Shown here: one piece after another, positions 17,578 through 26,137 of the stretch
Position numbering within the stretch: the stretch's first letter is position 1
Layout of the letters: every line of letters starts with the position of its first letter
NCBI GenBank assembly: GCA_002391235.1
Contig: DGRX01000029.1
Coordinates: forward strand, 52,955 to 116,954
DNA: 64,000 nt
Reading direction: 5' to 3'
Source of the DNA: Treponema sp. UBA4377
Lineage (GTDB): Bacteria; Spirochaetota; Spirochaetia; Treponematales; Treponemataceae
Position numbers and translations under genes: made by a program
The notes under the pieces: generated by a model
The model's database searches: none
What the model saw: the letters and a program-made list of their open reading frames with translations, nothing else
Told to the model about the DNA's origin: nothing

Positions 17578-17874
17578 ATGACAGTGACTTCAAACGAAAA
17601 CGGCGATTCCATCACATTCTTTGTCGAAGGAAAAATTGACTCCACTACCGCCCCAGATTTTGAGAATGCGATTGTCGAAAAGGCCTTGAGCCATAATTTT
17701 GTTGTTTTGGATTTTGCAAAGGTTGGATATGTTTCGTCCGCTGGATTTCGTGTTCTTCTTGTCTTGCAAAAAAATATGACAAAAAAAGGCGGTTTGAAAA
17801 TTTTAAATGTTTCGCCTTCCATTATGGAAGTTTTTGAAATGACCGGCTTTAAGGAAATCTTTTCTTTCGGTTAA
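17578..17874 (+). CDS. STAS-domain anti-sigma-factor antagonist-like protein
   Basis: A 98-residue single STAS domain. The phosphorylatable-serine region is in VVLDFAKVGYVSSAGFRVLL (Ser-Ser-Ala-Gly), as in SpoIIAA/RsbV-type proteins. It would be switched by a kinase or phosphatase partner, none of which is seen nearby. It sits 32 bp after fdhD, perhaps with its own promoter, and 23 bp before the next gene. Confidence 0.9.
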   Translation: MTVTSNENGDSITFFVEGKIDSTTAPDFENAIVEKALSHNFVVLDFAKVGYVSSAGFRVLLVLQKNMTKKGGLKILNVSPSIMEVFEMTGFKEIFSFG

Positions 17875-17897
17875 ACTAAAAAGAATTGGAATTTTGT

Positions 17898-19625
17898 ATG
17901 GCGGAAAAAGCGCTCACGACATTTGAAAGATTGGTTTCTCTTATAGGCGAAGACGAGCGAAAGGCCTTGCTTGAAAAAATGCGGCCTTTGGAAGGCGATC
18001 CCGACGCCCGCGCCCTGGAGTCCGGCAAGGACCCTACGATGAACGCGGACGAAATCGTCTTGGAAGAAAACATAAAGCAAGAGTCCATCTTTTACCGCTT
18101 GATTTTGTGGCTGCGTTCAATCCTAACCTCAACCTCAAAAGAACAGCTTTACAACGACGACAAAATCATGGCCCTTTTTAGAAAGCTGAACCGCGAATAC
18201 CCCGGCTTGCTTGATTACAAGGGCGCCCTGCTTATGGGCATATTTTACGAAAAGCTTTTGGAGCTAAAGAAGGCCTCCGATTTTTTCAAGCCCTACCTTG
18301 ACGCGATTTACGAAAACATCGGAGGCTTTTACGTTTTTCTCGGCTCGATGGTTGTTCCCGAAGTCACGCAGAGAATGAACAAGGAAGTCGATCCGATGAG
18401 CCTTCCGCTTGAACGCGAAGTCACCGGAGAGCTGCGCGCTTCGTTCCTAAGAAAGATGGAGGACATCATAAAGGAGCTGCCGTCGCACAGAAGGGCCTAC
18501 TTGTACCAGTGCGCGGTGTCGGTGGATTGGCTTTACCAATTCACAAAGCTTCCTTTTGAGCGCTTTATTTCCGCTTTTGGAGCGGGATTGAGCGATTCGC
18601 AGGTCGCGCGCTTTGAGACAGTCACAAGCGAGTTGAACGCCTTCGCGAAAATTTTGTGCAACGGAAAAAGCATGCCGACCGAAGCCTTTGAGTCAATCTT
18701 TTTGTTCTCGGCCAAAAAGATGGTTCCCAATTCCAGCGAGGCCAAGGACGACGATTCGCGCGCGAAGGAATTCATGGACAAGGCCAATTCCTATTTTACG
18801 ATTATCCACATGTTCATAAACAGCGTTCCGCTCCGCTACGTCAACAAGGTTGTCTACAACAACATCCAATGGTCTCCCGACCAGTTTACCGGCGCCGAAA
18901 ACTGGTTCGCAAAGTACAAGGAGCAATGGAAAAAGCTTTTTGACGAACAGTGGAGCGCATGGCTAAAAGAAAAAAAGCGCGTGGCGCTAAACAAAATGCT
19001 GAGCGAAAATTTCGGCATCGACAAAATTCCCTTGTTGCCTGTCAGGCCCTGGGCCAACATGTGGGGAACAGGCGTCGACTTTCACTTTGAAAACACCGCG
19101 GGCTTTTTGTGGTGGTTCGTCTCCAAAAAGCAAAACGATGTTGTCGAGCCTCTTAAGATTCTTTTGCTTGAAGGCCAGTTTGTCAACAAGGAAAACCGGG
19201 CGGAGTTCGCCAACACGCTGAACGAGCTCACGCAAGTTTCTTCAAGAATGTACGACTTTGAGGAAGACATTTCCGACAAGGGGCAGACCGGCTTGGTCTT
19301 TGAAAAGCTGGCCAGCGACCACCTGCGCACTTTGGCCGCGCAGTCAAAAATCGACACGCTGATAATAGAAAAAGAGGCGATCATAAAGTCGACGAAAAAT
19401 TCTTTTTGCAACCAAGCCCGCTCAGTCCTTAACATTCTGAACGGAGTCTTTGCCGAAAAAAAAGACACCCGCTACGACGGCATCCAAAACCTCGCGTCGA
19501 TTCAGGGCTCGCAAAACGCGAACTTTAGGGCCAGCCTTCAAAAGAGCCAAAAAATCTTTGGCGCGGCGCTGGACATCCTTAAAGAGCTTGAGCAAATCGA
19601 CATTCCCAACAACGGCGCAAAATGA
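17898..19625 (+). CDS. Spirochaete-type protein of unknown function (possibly DUF5312)
   Basis: A 575-residue soluble, helix-rich protein without a signal peptide. I recognise the general look of a treponeme-restricted family (possibly DUF5312) but no catalytic motif. Notable stretches are a Trp-rich segment around LLPVRPWANMWGTGVDFHFENTAGFLWWF (two pieces, residues about 375-410) and a C-terminal coiled-coil-like region. It overlaps pgeF by 4 bp, so the two are co-translated. The start is the ATG at 17898. Confidence 0.75.
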   Translation: MAEKALTTFERLVSLIGEDERKALLEKMRPLEGDPDARALESGKDPTMNADEIVLEENIKQESIFYRLILWLRSILTSTSKEQLYNDDKIMALFRKLNREYPGLLDYKGALLMGIFYEKLLELKKASDFFKPYLDAIYENIGGFYVFLGSMVVPEVTQRMNKEVDPMSLPLEREVTGELRASFLRKMEDIIKELPSHRRAYLYQCAVSVDWLYQFTKLPFERFISAFGAGLSDSQVARFETVTSELNAFAKILCNGKSMPTEAFESIFLFSAKKMVPNSSEAKDDDSRAKEFMDKANSYFTIIHMFINSVPLRYVNKVVYNNIQWSPDQFTGAENWFAKYKEQWKKLFDEQWSAWLKEKKRVALNKMLSENFGIDKIPLLPVRPWANMWGTGVDFHFENTAGFLWWFVSKKQNDVVEPLKILLLEGQFVNKENRAEFANTLNELTQVSSRMYDFEEDISDKGQTGLVFEKLASDHLRTLAAQSKIDTLIIEKEAIIKSTKNSFCNQARSVLNILNGVFAEKKDTRYDGIQNLASIQGSQNANFRASLQKSQKIFGAALDILKELEQIDIPNNGAK

Positions 19626-20587
19626 AACTGATTGATTTTTTGCAAGGCCAAAATCTTTTGCAAGACAAAAAGCCGCCGCAAATGGGGCTTTTTCCCTTTT
19701 ACAAAAACGGCGAGCCCTTTGAAGGAGCCGCGCCAAAAGCCTCCGACGGCCAAGAAATCGCGCGGCCCATGTGGGGCATGACCTTAAAGGCCGCGGGCTC
19801 CATGCGTTTTAGGTGGAACGAAACTAATTCCAACCGCGACCGATTCCTTAACGGCCTTTGCGAACGCTTTGGCGGAGCGGGGCAAGGCGAAAAGCGAATC
19901 GTTCCGCTTGAATTGATTCATTCAAAAATCGTTTTTGACGTAAAAGAGGCCGGCGACAGTTTTCAAAAGCAGGGCGACGGAATAGTCACGCAAAACAAAA
20001 GCTTGATTCCAGTCGTCACCGTAGCTGACTGCGTTCCCCTTTATTTTTACGATTCAAAGACCGGCGCTTTTGGAGTCGCGCATTCCGGCTGGAAGGGAAC
20101 CGGAATCGCGGCCGAGGTCGTTGCGTTGATGAAAAAAAACTACGGCTCGGACCCGCGCGACATTCTCGCCGCGATTGGACCGCACATCCACGACTGTTGC
20201 TACTTGGTCGACAAGGAGCGCGCCAAATACTTTTCCGATAATTTTGGAAGCGACTGCGTCCAAAAGCTGTCGCAAGCCCAAGACGGCGGCGTTCAAGAGG
20301 CGGGCGGCCCGGGCCTTTTTGGCCAAGAAAAAAATTCCTTTCAAGCCCAAGACTCGGGCGGCCTCTATCGGCTTTCCCTTTTGCGCGCCAATCTAAACGT
20401 CTTGGCGGCAGCCGGCGCGCTGGAGGAAAACATTGTCGCGGCAAAAAACTGCACGGCCTGCGAAGAGCGCTTCGGCTCCTTTAGGCGCGAAGCCGCCGCT
20501 CTAGACGTTCCGGCCCAAGAAAAATCGCGCTTGTTTACAACCCAAGCCGCATTTGTTATAATGGAAGACGCGGAAATCAATCGATGA
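19622..20587 (+). CDS. pgeF: Peptidoglycan editing factor PgeF / multicopper polyphenol oxidase-like (YfiH/LACC1)
   Basis: A 321-residue member of the YfiH/LACC1 family (Cu-oxidase_4). Conserved sites are LELIHSKIV, VTVADCVPLYF, VAHSGWKGT, AIGPHIHDCCY and NCTACEERFGSFRRE; the conserved Cys/His residues ligate zinc in the family. Members act as purine nucleoside phosphorylase/deaminase, or in peptidoglycan quality control. Residues about 217-248 are a Gln/Gly/Ala-rich insertion absent from typical members. Its DNA (20272-20364) shares a GGGCGGCC-containing segment with the FGGY gene at 33020-33043. Confidence 0.88.
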   Translation: MKLIDFLQGQNLLQDKKPPQMGLFPFYKNGEPFEGAAPKASDGQEIARPMWGMTLKAAGSMRFRWNETNSNRDRFLNGLCERFGGAGQGEKRIVPLELIHSKIVFDVKEAGDSFQKQGDGIVTQNKSLIPVVTVADCVPLYFYDSKTGAFGVAHSGWKGTGIAAEVVALMKKNYGSDPRDILAAIGPHIHDCCYLVDKERAKYFSDNFGSDCVQKLSQAQDGGVQEAGGPGLFGQEKNSFQAQDSGGLYRLSLLRANLNVLAAAGALEENIVAAKNCTACEERFGSFRREAAALDVPAQEKSRLFTTQAAFVIMEDAEINR

Positions 20588-21360
20588 AAGTTGAGCAATT
20601 TTATTCTGAAATTCAAAAGCGATACGGCAACATAACTCGCGCGCGCGGCCCGTTTTTGTACACGCAAAAAAACGTCCGCCTGACCGACTTTAACCAAGAA
20701 GGCGGCCGCGCGATTTTGGGCTGGGACTCTTCCGCCTACACTGTCTTTAAAAACGTTCTGAGCAAAGGCTTGGCAGGTTCCTTTAACTGCGCCTACAAGG
20801 GCCAGCTTCAAAAGGCTGTGTCGGAGCTTTTGGGCGGCCAGCGGAAAATATTTTTCTTTTCGCATAAAAAGGCCGCGATGGAGGCCGCGCTTTTACTGGA
20901 CGCGCAAAGTACAAGCGTTTACAAGCCCTTTGCCGGCGTTGACTATTCGGCGGTAAAGAACGTCATCGTCGCGCCGCCGCTTCCGTGGACAAACAATTTT
21001 TGGATTTTGGCGGCTAGCGGTCTTGGGCAGCCCAACGATAGCGACCCGGCAATCATTCCGTCTGAGAATTTTCCGCCGGCCTTGCTTGCCGCGGCGGCGC
21101 GGGCCGTTTACGATTTGATGGCGGCGATAAAAGTTCGGCAGGAAAAAGATTTTTTTATTTACGACAAGGTTCTGTCAAAATTTTTTGAGCGCCGTTCATG
21201 CTGGCTCCGCCCAAAAGTTCCGCAAGAAAAATACGACGCCTTTGTTTTGGCTTGCCTTGACGCCGGCGTTCTTGTCAATCCAGACTATAACGCGGATTCA
21301 ATCGTTCCCTTTGGAGCGGACAAGGGCGTTCTAAAAAAAATGGGGGAAATAAATGTCTGA
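20584..21360 (+). CDS. Hypothetical protein, possible degenerate PLP-fold relative
   Basis: A 258-residue soluble protein. The N-terminal stretch (LTDFNQEGGRAILGWDSSAY) faintly recalls the start of class III aminotransferases, but the PLP lysine and other core motifs are not evident and the protein is much too short. I do not assign a function. It overlaps pgeF (4 bp) and the following membrane protein (8 bp), so it is part of the same operon. Confidence 0.7.
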   Translation: MKVEQFYSEIQKRYGNITRARGPFLYTQKNVRLTDFNQEGGRAILGWDSSAYTVFKNVLSKGLAGSFNCAYKGQLQKAVSELLGGQRKIFFFSHKKAAMEAALLLDAQSTSVYKPFAGVDYSAVKNVIVAPPLPWTNNFWILAASGLGQPNDSDPAIIPSENFPPALLAAAARAVYDLMAAIKVRQEKDFFIYDKVLSKFFERRSCWLRPKVPQEKYDAFVLACLDAGVLVNPDYNADSIVPFGADKGVLKKMGEINV

Positions 21361-21646
21361 CGCGCAAATTATATTGAGCGCGGCGCAACTTTGTTTGGGA
21401 GGCCTTTGCGCCTTTGCCGCGATTTTGCTTTGCGCAAAAAAAAGAAGCGCTTCTGTCGTTTGCCTGTTGGCTTTTGTTTTGACCAGCTACGCGCGAACGG
21501 TATACAAGCTTCTTTGCGATTTGGGAATAGTCACGGACTTGAAGGCCGCGCTTTTTGGCGTTCCGCTTTTGACGCTGGCTTTTGAATGCGTTCCTCCGGT
21601 TTTCTTGCTTTTGTCGATAATTTTCGCGATCGCAAAAAAGAGGTAG
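21353..21646 (+). CDS. Small membrane protein of unknown function
   Basis: A 97-residue protein with three hydrophobic segments (residues about 7-27, 33-48 and 66-92) and a basic C-terminus ending KKR. It has no recognisable family. It overlaps its upstream neighbour by 8 bp and is followed 3 bp later by the ASCH gene. Confidence 0.65.
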   Translation: MSDAQIILSAAQLCLGGLCAFAAILLCAKKRSASVVCLLAFVLTSYARTVYKLLCDLGIVTDLKAALFGVPLLTLAFECVPPVFLLLSIIFAIAKKR

Positions 21647-21649
21647 CTA

Positions 21650-22102
21650 GTGACAGAGTTTGAGTTTTGGGAAAAGTTTGTAAAGGCAAAAGGCCTTGAC
21701 CCTGAGTCAAAGTTTGACGGCGTTTTTGGCTTTGAGGCCCAGGGCTTTTTTGGGGCGGAACGAATCGCGGCCCTTTTGGCCGGTAAAAAACGCGCGGCCT
21801 TTTTTCCGTATTCCAGTTATGTCGTTGACGACGGCCTTCTTCCAGTTAGCGGAGAAAACTACATCATTCTTGGCGCGGGCCGCCAGCCTGTTTGCGTAAT
21901 CCAGTCCACTCGCGTTCAAGTCGTTCCCTTTGGCCAAGTTACGATGGAAATGGTCGAGGCGGAAGGAGAGGATTCTTCCGTTGAGGAATGGCGGCAAAAG
22001 ACCCGCGAAATCCTGGAAGACGAATGCCTTGCCGCTGGCATTCCTTTTTCCTCGGACACCAAGCTTGTATACATGGAATTTGAAGTCGTTTTCCGCGCGT
22101 AG
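21650..22102 (+). CDS. ASCH-domain protein
   Basis: A 150-residue protein starting at GTG (21650). The layout fits the ASCH beta-barrel fold related to PUA domains and thought to bind RNA or modified nucleosides: AALLAGKKRAAFFPYSSYV, then YIILGAGRQPVCVIQSTRV, VPFGQVTMEMVEAEGEDSSVEEW and a C-terminal LVYMEFEVV. It is the last gene of the operon beginning around 17898. Confidence 0.75.
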   Translation: MTEFEFWEKFVKAKGLDPESKFDGVFGFEAQGFFGAERIAALLAGKKRAAFFPYSSYVVDDGLLPVSGENYIILGAGRQPVCVIQSTRVQVVPFGQVTMEMVEAEGEDSSVEEWRQKTREILEDECLAAGIPFSSDTKLVYMEFEVVFRA

Positions 22103-22118
22103 TTGAGCGGAAACGTAG

Positions 22119-22147
22119 TTGCGCGCGCGGCGAAAATTCATTACAAT
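22119..22147 (+). promoter_or_regulatory. htrA promoter, leaderless type
   Basis: TTGCGC (22119-22124), a 17-bp spacer and TACAAT (22142-22147). The ATG begins only 8 nt after the -10 box, and no ribosome site is present, so transcription would begin at or next to the start codon. Confidence 0.6.
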
Positions 22148-22155
22148 GCAATCAT

Positions 22156-23424
22156 ATGAAACTTTACACACGCCGCCACTTGTTTTTTTCTACAATAACA
22201 ACAGTGATGATTACCGCCGCCGCAGTTTTGGGCGCGCAAAAAATATTTTTTTCGGGAAGCCGTTCCCAGCCGCAGGAGGCCGTTCCGCAAAAAAATGCCG
22301 ATGAGGAAAGCGCCGCCTTGCAATCCGCTCCAAGCCAACAAAGCGCTCAAAGCGCCGGCTCGCAGTTTTTGCAAAGCCAAACGCTAGTTGCGTCTCCAGC
22401 CGTGACATACACCGCCGACGAGCAGCAGAACATTTCGGTTTACCAGCAGTTCAACGAGGCCGTCGTCAACATCACGACGCAAGTCATGGGCATGAACTGG
22501 TTCTTTGAGCCGATCGCCGAAGACGGCGGCTCCGGCTCCGGTTCCATCATAGACAGCCGGGGCTACGTGATAACCAACGTTCACGTAATCGAAAAGGCGA
22601 CAAAGATTTACATTTCGCTCTACGACGGCAGCCAGTACGAAGGGCGCGTCATTGGAAGCGACGTGGAAAGCGACATCGCCGTTTTGAAGTTCGACCCGCC
22701 AAAAGATTTGGTTTTAAAGACGATTCAGTTTGGCGACAGCGAAAAGCTAAAGGTTGGCCAAAAGGTCATCGCCATAGGAAACCCCTTTGGCTTTGAGCGC
22801 ACCCTCACGACCGGAATCGTAAGCGCGCTGGGCCGCCCTATCAAAAACTCAAACAACATCATCATTCGCGGAATGATTCAGACCGACGCCTCCATCAATC
22901 CCGGAAATTCGGGCGGCCCGCTCCTAGACACGGCGGGCAACATGATTGGCATCAACACGATGATTTATTCGTCAAGCGGCTCCAACGCCGGAATCGGTTT
23001 CGCCGTTCCCGCCTCAACCGCCCGCCGCGTCGTGTCCGACCTTTTGCAGTACGGAAAAGTGCGCCGCGGTGCGATACAGGCAAGCCTTGTGCAGATGAGC
23101 CGGGCCATCGCCGACTACGCGCGCCTTGACATAAGCTACGGAATTTTGGTCAGCGAGACCGCGCGCGGCGGAAACGCCGACAAGGCTGGAATCAAGGGCG
23201 GAACGCAGGCCGTCCGCTACGGAAACTCCCGCAACGCGCGGACATTCTACATCGGCGGCGACATCATCGTCGGCATTGACGGCGTCCAGGTTTCGACGTA
23301 TTCCGACTACTATTCGATGCTGGAAAACAAGCGGCCCGGCGACACTGTTACGGTGACGATTCACCGCAACAAGAAAAACTACGATTGCAAGGTTGTCTTG
23401 GCCGAAGAAAGTTCGGTCCAGTGA
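22156..23424 (+). CDS. htrA: S1C trypsin-like serine protease with PDZ domain (HtrA/DegP family)
   Basis: A 422-residue envelope protease. The N-terminal segment (HLFFSTITTVMITAAAVLGA) is a signal anchor, followed by a Gln/Ser/Ala-rich linker. The catalytic triad is visible: His in NVHVIEKATK, Asp in ESDIAVLKFD, Ser in NPGNSGGPLL. A single C-terminal PDZ domain (about residues 315-415) makes it DegS-like in layout. It degrades misfolded or regulatory periplasmic proteins. It is monocistronic with a leaderless promoter. Confidence 0.93.
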   Translation: MKLYTRRHLFFSTITTVMITAAAVLGAQKIFFSGSRSQPQEAVPQKNADEESAALQSAPSQQSAQSAGSQFLQSQTLVASPAVTYTADEQQNISVYQQFNEAVVNITTQVMGMNWFFEPIAEDGGSGSGSIIDSRGYVITNVHVIEKATKIYISLYDGSQYEGRVIGSDVESDIAVLKFDPPKDLVLKTIQFGDSEKLKVGQKVIAIGNPFGFERTLTTGIVSALGRPIKNSNNIIIRGMIQTDASINPGNSGGPLLDTAGNMIGINTMIYSSSGSNAGIGFAVPASTARRVVSDLLQYGKVRRGAIQASLVQMSRAIADYARLDISYGILVSETARGGNADKAGIKGGTQAVRYGNSRNARTFYIGGDIIVGIDGVQVSTYSDYYSMLENKRPGDTVTVTIHRNKKNYDCKVVLAEESSVQ

Positions 23425-23470
23425 CGGCGGGCCGTTTTTGGGCTTGCGATGAATTTAGGGATTATTGTCT

Positions 23471-25468
23471 ATGAGAAAATTTGTTGTCCATTCGCCGTAC
23501 GACCTTTCGGGCGACCAAGGGCCGGCGGTTCAAAAGCTTAGCCAAGGCTTTTTGCGCGGCGACCGCTTCCAGACTTTAAAGGGCGTTACAGGAAGCGGAA
23601 AGACTTTCACGATGGCCAAAATCATCGAGGCCGTCCAGAGGCCCACGCTTGTCATTAGCCACAACAAAACTTTGAGCGCCCAGCTTTACCGCGAGTTCAA
23701 GACCTTCTTTCCCGAAAACGCCGTCGAATACTTTGTTTCCTACTACGACTACTACCAGCCTGAAGCCTATGTTCCCGCCCGCGACTTATATATAGAAAAG
23801 GACGCGGCGATAAACAAGGAAATCGACCAAATGAAAATGGCCGCGACCTACAGCCTTATGGAGCGGCGCGACGTTATTGTCATCGCGACTGTTTCCTGTA
23901 TCTACGGCTTGGGAATGCCTGAACTTTACAAGGCCATGCGCGTTCACATAGAAAAGGGAACGACTCTTGACCCCCGCGCGCTCGCCTTGGAGCTGGCCCA
24001 GATTCAGTATCACAGAAACGACATGGTCTTGGAGCGCGGAACTTTCCGCATAAAGGGCGACGTGATAGAAATCTATCCGCCTTACATGGAATTTGACGAA
24101 GCCTACCGCATAGAGCTTGACTGGGAGGAAGTTGTCCGCATCCGCCGCTTTAACGTTGTGTCCGGAAAAGTCACCGAAGAGCTTGACGAGACGACAGTTT
24201 ATCCTGCCAAGAACTTTGTCGTCCCCCAGTCGGAGTTGGAAAGCGCGACCGAGCGAATCCAAAAGGAAATGGAGGAGCGCGTCGAAGTCTTGCGCTCTCA
24301 AAAGAAAATGCTTGAGGCCGAGCGCCTAAAGACTCGCGTCACCTACGACATAGAGATGATGAAGGAAATGGGCTACTGTTCGGGAATCGAAAACTATTCG
24401 GCTCCAATCGCTGGCCGCGCGCCCGGCGTTCCTCCGGCGACCTTGCTGCATTATTTTCCCGACGACTTTTTGTGCTTGATTGACGAGGCGCACGTGACCG
24501 TTCCGCAAATCGGAGCGATGTACGAGGGCGACAGGAGCCGAAAGCAAAATTTGGTTGACTTTGGATTTCGCCTGCCGAGCGCGCTGGACAACCGGCCCCT
24601 TAAGGCCGATGAGTTTTGGAAAAAAATCAACCAGGCGATTTTTGTCACCGCCACGCCGCGGCCCGAGGAAGTAAAGCTTTCCACGCAAGTGGTGGAGCAA
24701 ATCATCCGCCCGACTGGCTTGCTTGACCCGATTGTCGAAGTGCGGCCCAGCGAAGGCCAGATGGAAGACATTTACAAGGAAGTCCGCGAGCGCATAGAGA
24801 AGGGCGAGCGAAGCCTTATCCTTACGCTGACAAAAAAAATGGCCGAAGACCTTACCGACTATTTGCTGGGCCTCAACTTAAAGGTAAAGTACATCCATTC
24901 CGAAATCGACACCTTTGAGCGCGTGGAAATCCTAAAGGCGCTGCGCGTCGGCGAGATAGACGTTCTTATCGGAATCAACCTTTTGCGCGAAGGAATCGAT
25001 CTTCCCGAAGTCAGCTTCATCGCGCTCTTGGACGCGGACAAAATCGGCTTTTTGCGCTCGACGACTTCGCTAATCCAGATCATAGGACGCGCGGCCCGCA
25101 ACGCCGAAGGAAAGGTTGTCATGTACGCCGACCGCATGAGCGACGCGATGAAGGAGGCCATCGACGAGACCCGCCGCCGCCGCTCCATCCAAGAGGCCTG
25201 GAACGCCGAGCATGGAATCACGCCCAAAACGATTAAAAAGGCCGTCGCCGACATTTTGGAACATCAGGAGCAGGACGCAAAGGAAACGGCGGCGATTCAG
25301 CTAGAGACGCTCAAAAAGTCCGCCAACCTTATGGTGGCCAAAGAGCGGCGCAAGCTTGTCGAGGCGCTCAAAAAAGAAATGTCCGACTGCGCCGAACGAT
25401 TGGAGTACGAGCAGGCGGCTGCAATTAGGGACCAGATTTTGGACATTGAAAAGACTTACGGAAAGTAA
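23471..25468 (+). CDS. uvrB: Excinuclease ABC subunit B
   Basis: A 665-residue helicase-like damage-verification subunit of nucleotide excision repair. Motifs are Walker A GVTGSGKTFTMA, the beta-hairpin VSYYDYYQPEAYVP, LIDEAHV, the motif VI region RAARNAEGKV, and a C-terminal UVR motif (EYEQAAAIRDQILDIEKTYGK), which contacts UvrC. The ATG at 23471 gives the usual N-terminus; an in-frame TTG at 23465 is less likely. A second copy of its last 21 codons follows at 25546-25611. uvrA lies in the same window at 58877. Confidence 0.97.
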   Translation: MRKFVVHSPYDLSGDQGPAVQKLSQGFLRGDRFQTLKGVTGSGKTFTMAKIIEAVQRPTLVISHNKTLSAQLYREFKTFFPENAVEYFVSYYDYYQPEAYVPARDLYIEKDAAINKEIDQMKMAATYSLMERRDVIVIATVSCIYGLGMPELYKAMRVHIEKGTTLDPRALALELAQIQYHRNDMVLERGTFRIKGDVIEIYPPYMEFDEAYRIELDWEEVVRIRRFNVVSGKVTEELDETTVYPAKNFVVPQSELESATERIQKEMEERVEVLRSQKKMLEAERLKTRVTYDIEMMKEMGYCSGIENYSAPIAGRAPGVPPATLLHYFPDDFLCLIDEAHVTVPQIGAMYEGDRSRKQNLVDFGFRLPSALDNRPLKADEFWKKINQAIFVTATPRPEEVKLSTQVVEQIIRPTGLLDPIVEVRPSEGQMEDIYKEVRERIEKGERSLILTLTKKMAEDLTDYLLGLNLKVKYIHSEIDTFERVEILKALRVGEIDVLIGINLLREGIDLPEVSFIALLDADKIGFLRSTTSLIQIIGRAARNAEGKVVMYADRMSDAMKEAIDETRRRRSIQEAWNAEHGITPKTIKKAVADILEHQEQDAKETAAIQLETLKKSANLMVAKERRKLVEALKKEMSDCAERLEYEQAAAIRDQILDIEKTYGK

Positions 25469-25542
25469 GGCAAAAATTGTTGGCTTCAACGCCTGCTCGT
25501 TTTGCTAGTGGAAGTATTTACGTGTCCGCTCGCGCGGACAAC

Positions 25543-25611
25543 TGGCAATACGAGCAAGCCGCCGCCATCCGCGACCAGATTATTGACATTGAAAAGACTT
25601 ACGGAAAGTGA
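25543..25611 (+). pseudogene. Remnant of a second uvrB 3' end
   Basis: Starting at 25546 the frame encodes QYEQAAAIRDQIIDIEKTYGK and a TGA stop, nearly identical to the uvrB C-terminus ending at 25468. Codons differ in the middle (GCCGCCGCCATCCGC against GCGGCTGCAATTAGG). The last 25 nt before the stop are identical (25442-25466 and 25585-25609). No start codon or upstream uvrB body is present. It looks like the leftover tail of an older uvrB allele. Confidence 0.85.
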
Positions 25612-25673
25612 TAAAAACGAGCGGACAAAAAACGCGCGAAGGAGTGTGGCAGCCGGCGCAATACAATACGCCT

Positions 25674-25720
25674 GAACGCGCGAGCCTTTTGCGAGCGCGT
25701 TTGTTGGCGCTTATGCGGCT
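25674..25720 (-). repeat. Interspersed 47-bp repeat, copy 2
   Basis: Reverse-strand relative of 2234-2280 (about 40/47 matching positions by eye). It lies in the 365-bp gap between uvrB and rpmB, which otherwise holds only the uvrB remnant and the rpmB promoter. Confidence 0.6.
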
Positions 25721-25763
25721 AACTGGCATTTTTAGGTTTGCGAAGATTTTTTTTGCCGCTATA

Positions 25764-25790
25764 TTGACACAAATCGCGCTTTTCTATAAA
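25764..25790 (+). promoter_or_regulatory. rpmB promoter
   Basis: TTGACA (25764-25769) and TATAAA (25785-25790) with a short 15-bp spacer. An AGGCAGGTG ribosome site precedes the rpmB ATG. Confidence 0.55.
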
Positions 25791-25833
25791 ATATTAAAAC
25801 TCACGATTGATTATTAAAGGCAGGTGAAATATT

Positions 25834-26067
25834 ATGTCAAGAACATGCGCGATTTGCGGAAAATCTCCGATGCACGGAAACAGAGTAAGCAAGACTTACC
25901 ATCACACACGCCACGTTTGGAAGCCCAACCTTGTAAGCGTAAAGGCTGACTTTGGCGACGGCGGCGCTCGCACAATCAAGATTTGCACACAGTGCTTGAG
26001 AAGCGGCTTTGTGACAAAGAAAGTCCACGTGCCCAAGGAAAACCAAGCGGCTCAAGCCGCCAACTAA
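25834..26067 (+). CDS. rpmB: 50S ribosomal protein L28
   Basis: A 77-residue protein. Family hallmarks are the N-terminal CAICGKSPMHGNRVS, the HTRHVWKPNL segment, and a second CxxC (ICTQCLRSG), making it a zinc-type L28. It is the only ribosomal gene here and is followed by a strong terminator. Confidence 0.97.
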   Translation: MSRTCAICGKSPMHGNRVSKTYHHTRHVWKPNLVSVKADFGDGGARTIKICTQCLRSGFVTKKVHVPKENQAAQAAN

Positions 26068-26105
26068 AAAGATGTTCGGGCTTGCCCCGAACATGACTTG
26101 GTGTC

Positions 26106-26137
26106 ATCGCCGCGCTAGCCGCGGCGATTTTTTTTTA
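26106..26137 (+). terminator. Rho-independent terminator after rpmB
   Basis: A 9-bp perfect stem (ATCGCCGCG / CGCGGCGAT) with a 5-nt loop, followed by at least eight T. It reaches the stop codon of the convergent hydrolase gene. A second hairpin (ATGTTCGGG / CCCGAACAT) lies upstream at about 26072-26094. Confidence 0.9.

Noticed and set aside
20584..21360. Calling this gene an aminotransferase
   Set aside because: Only a faint N-terminal resemblance; the PLP lysine motif and half of the expected length are missing.
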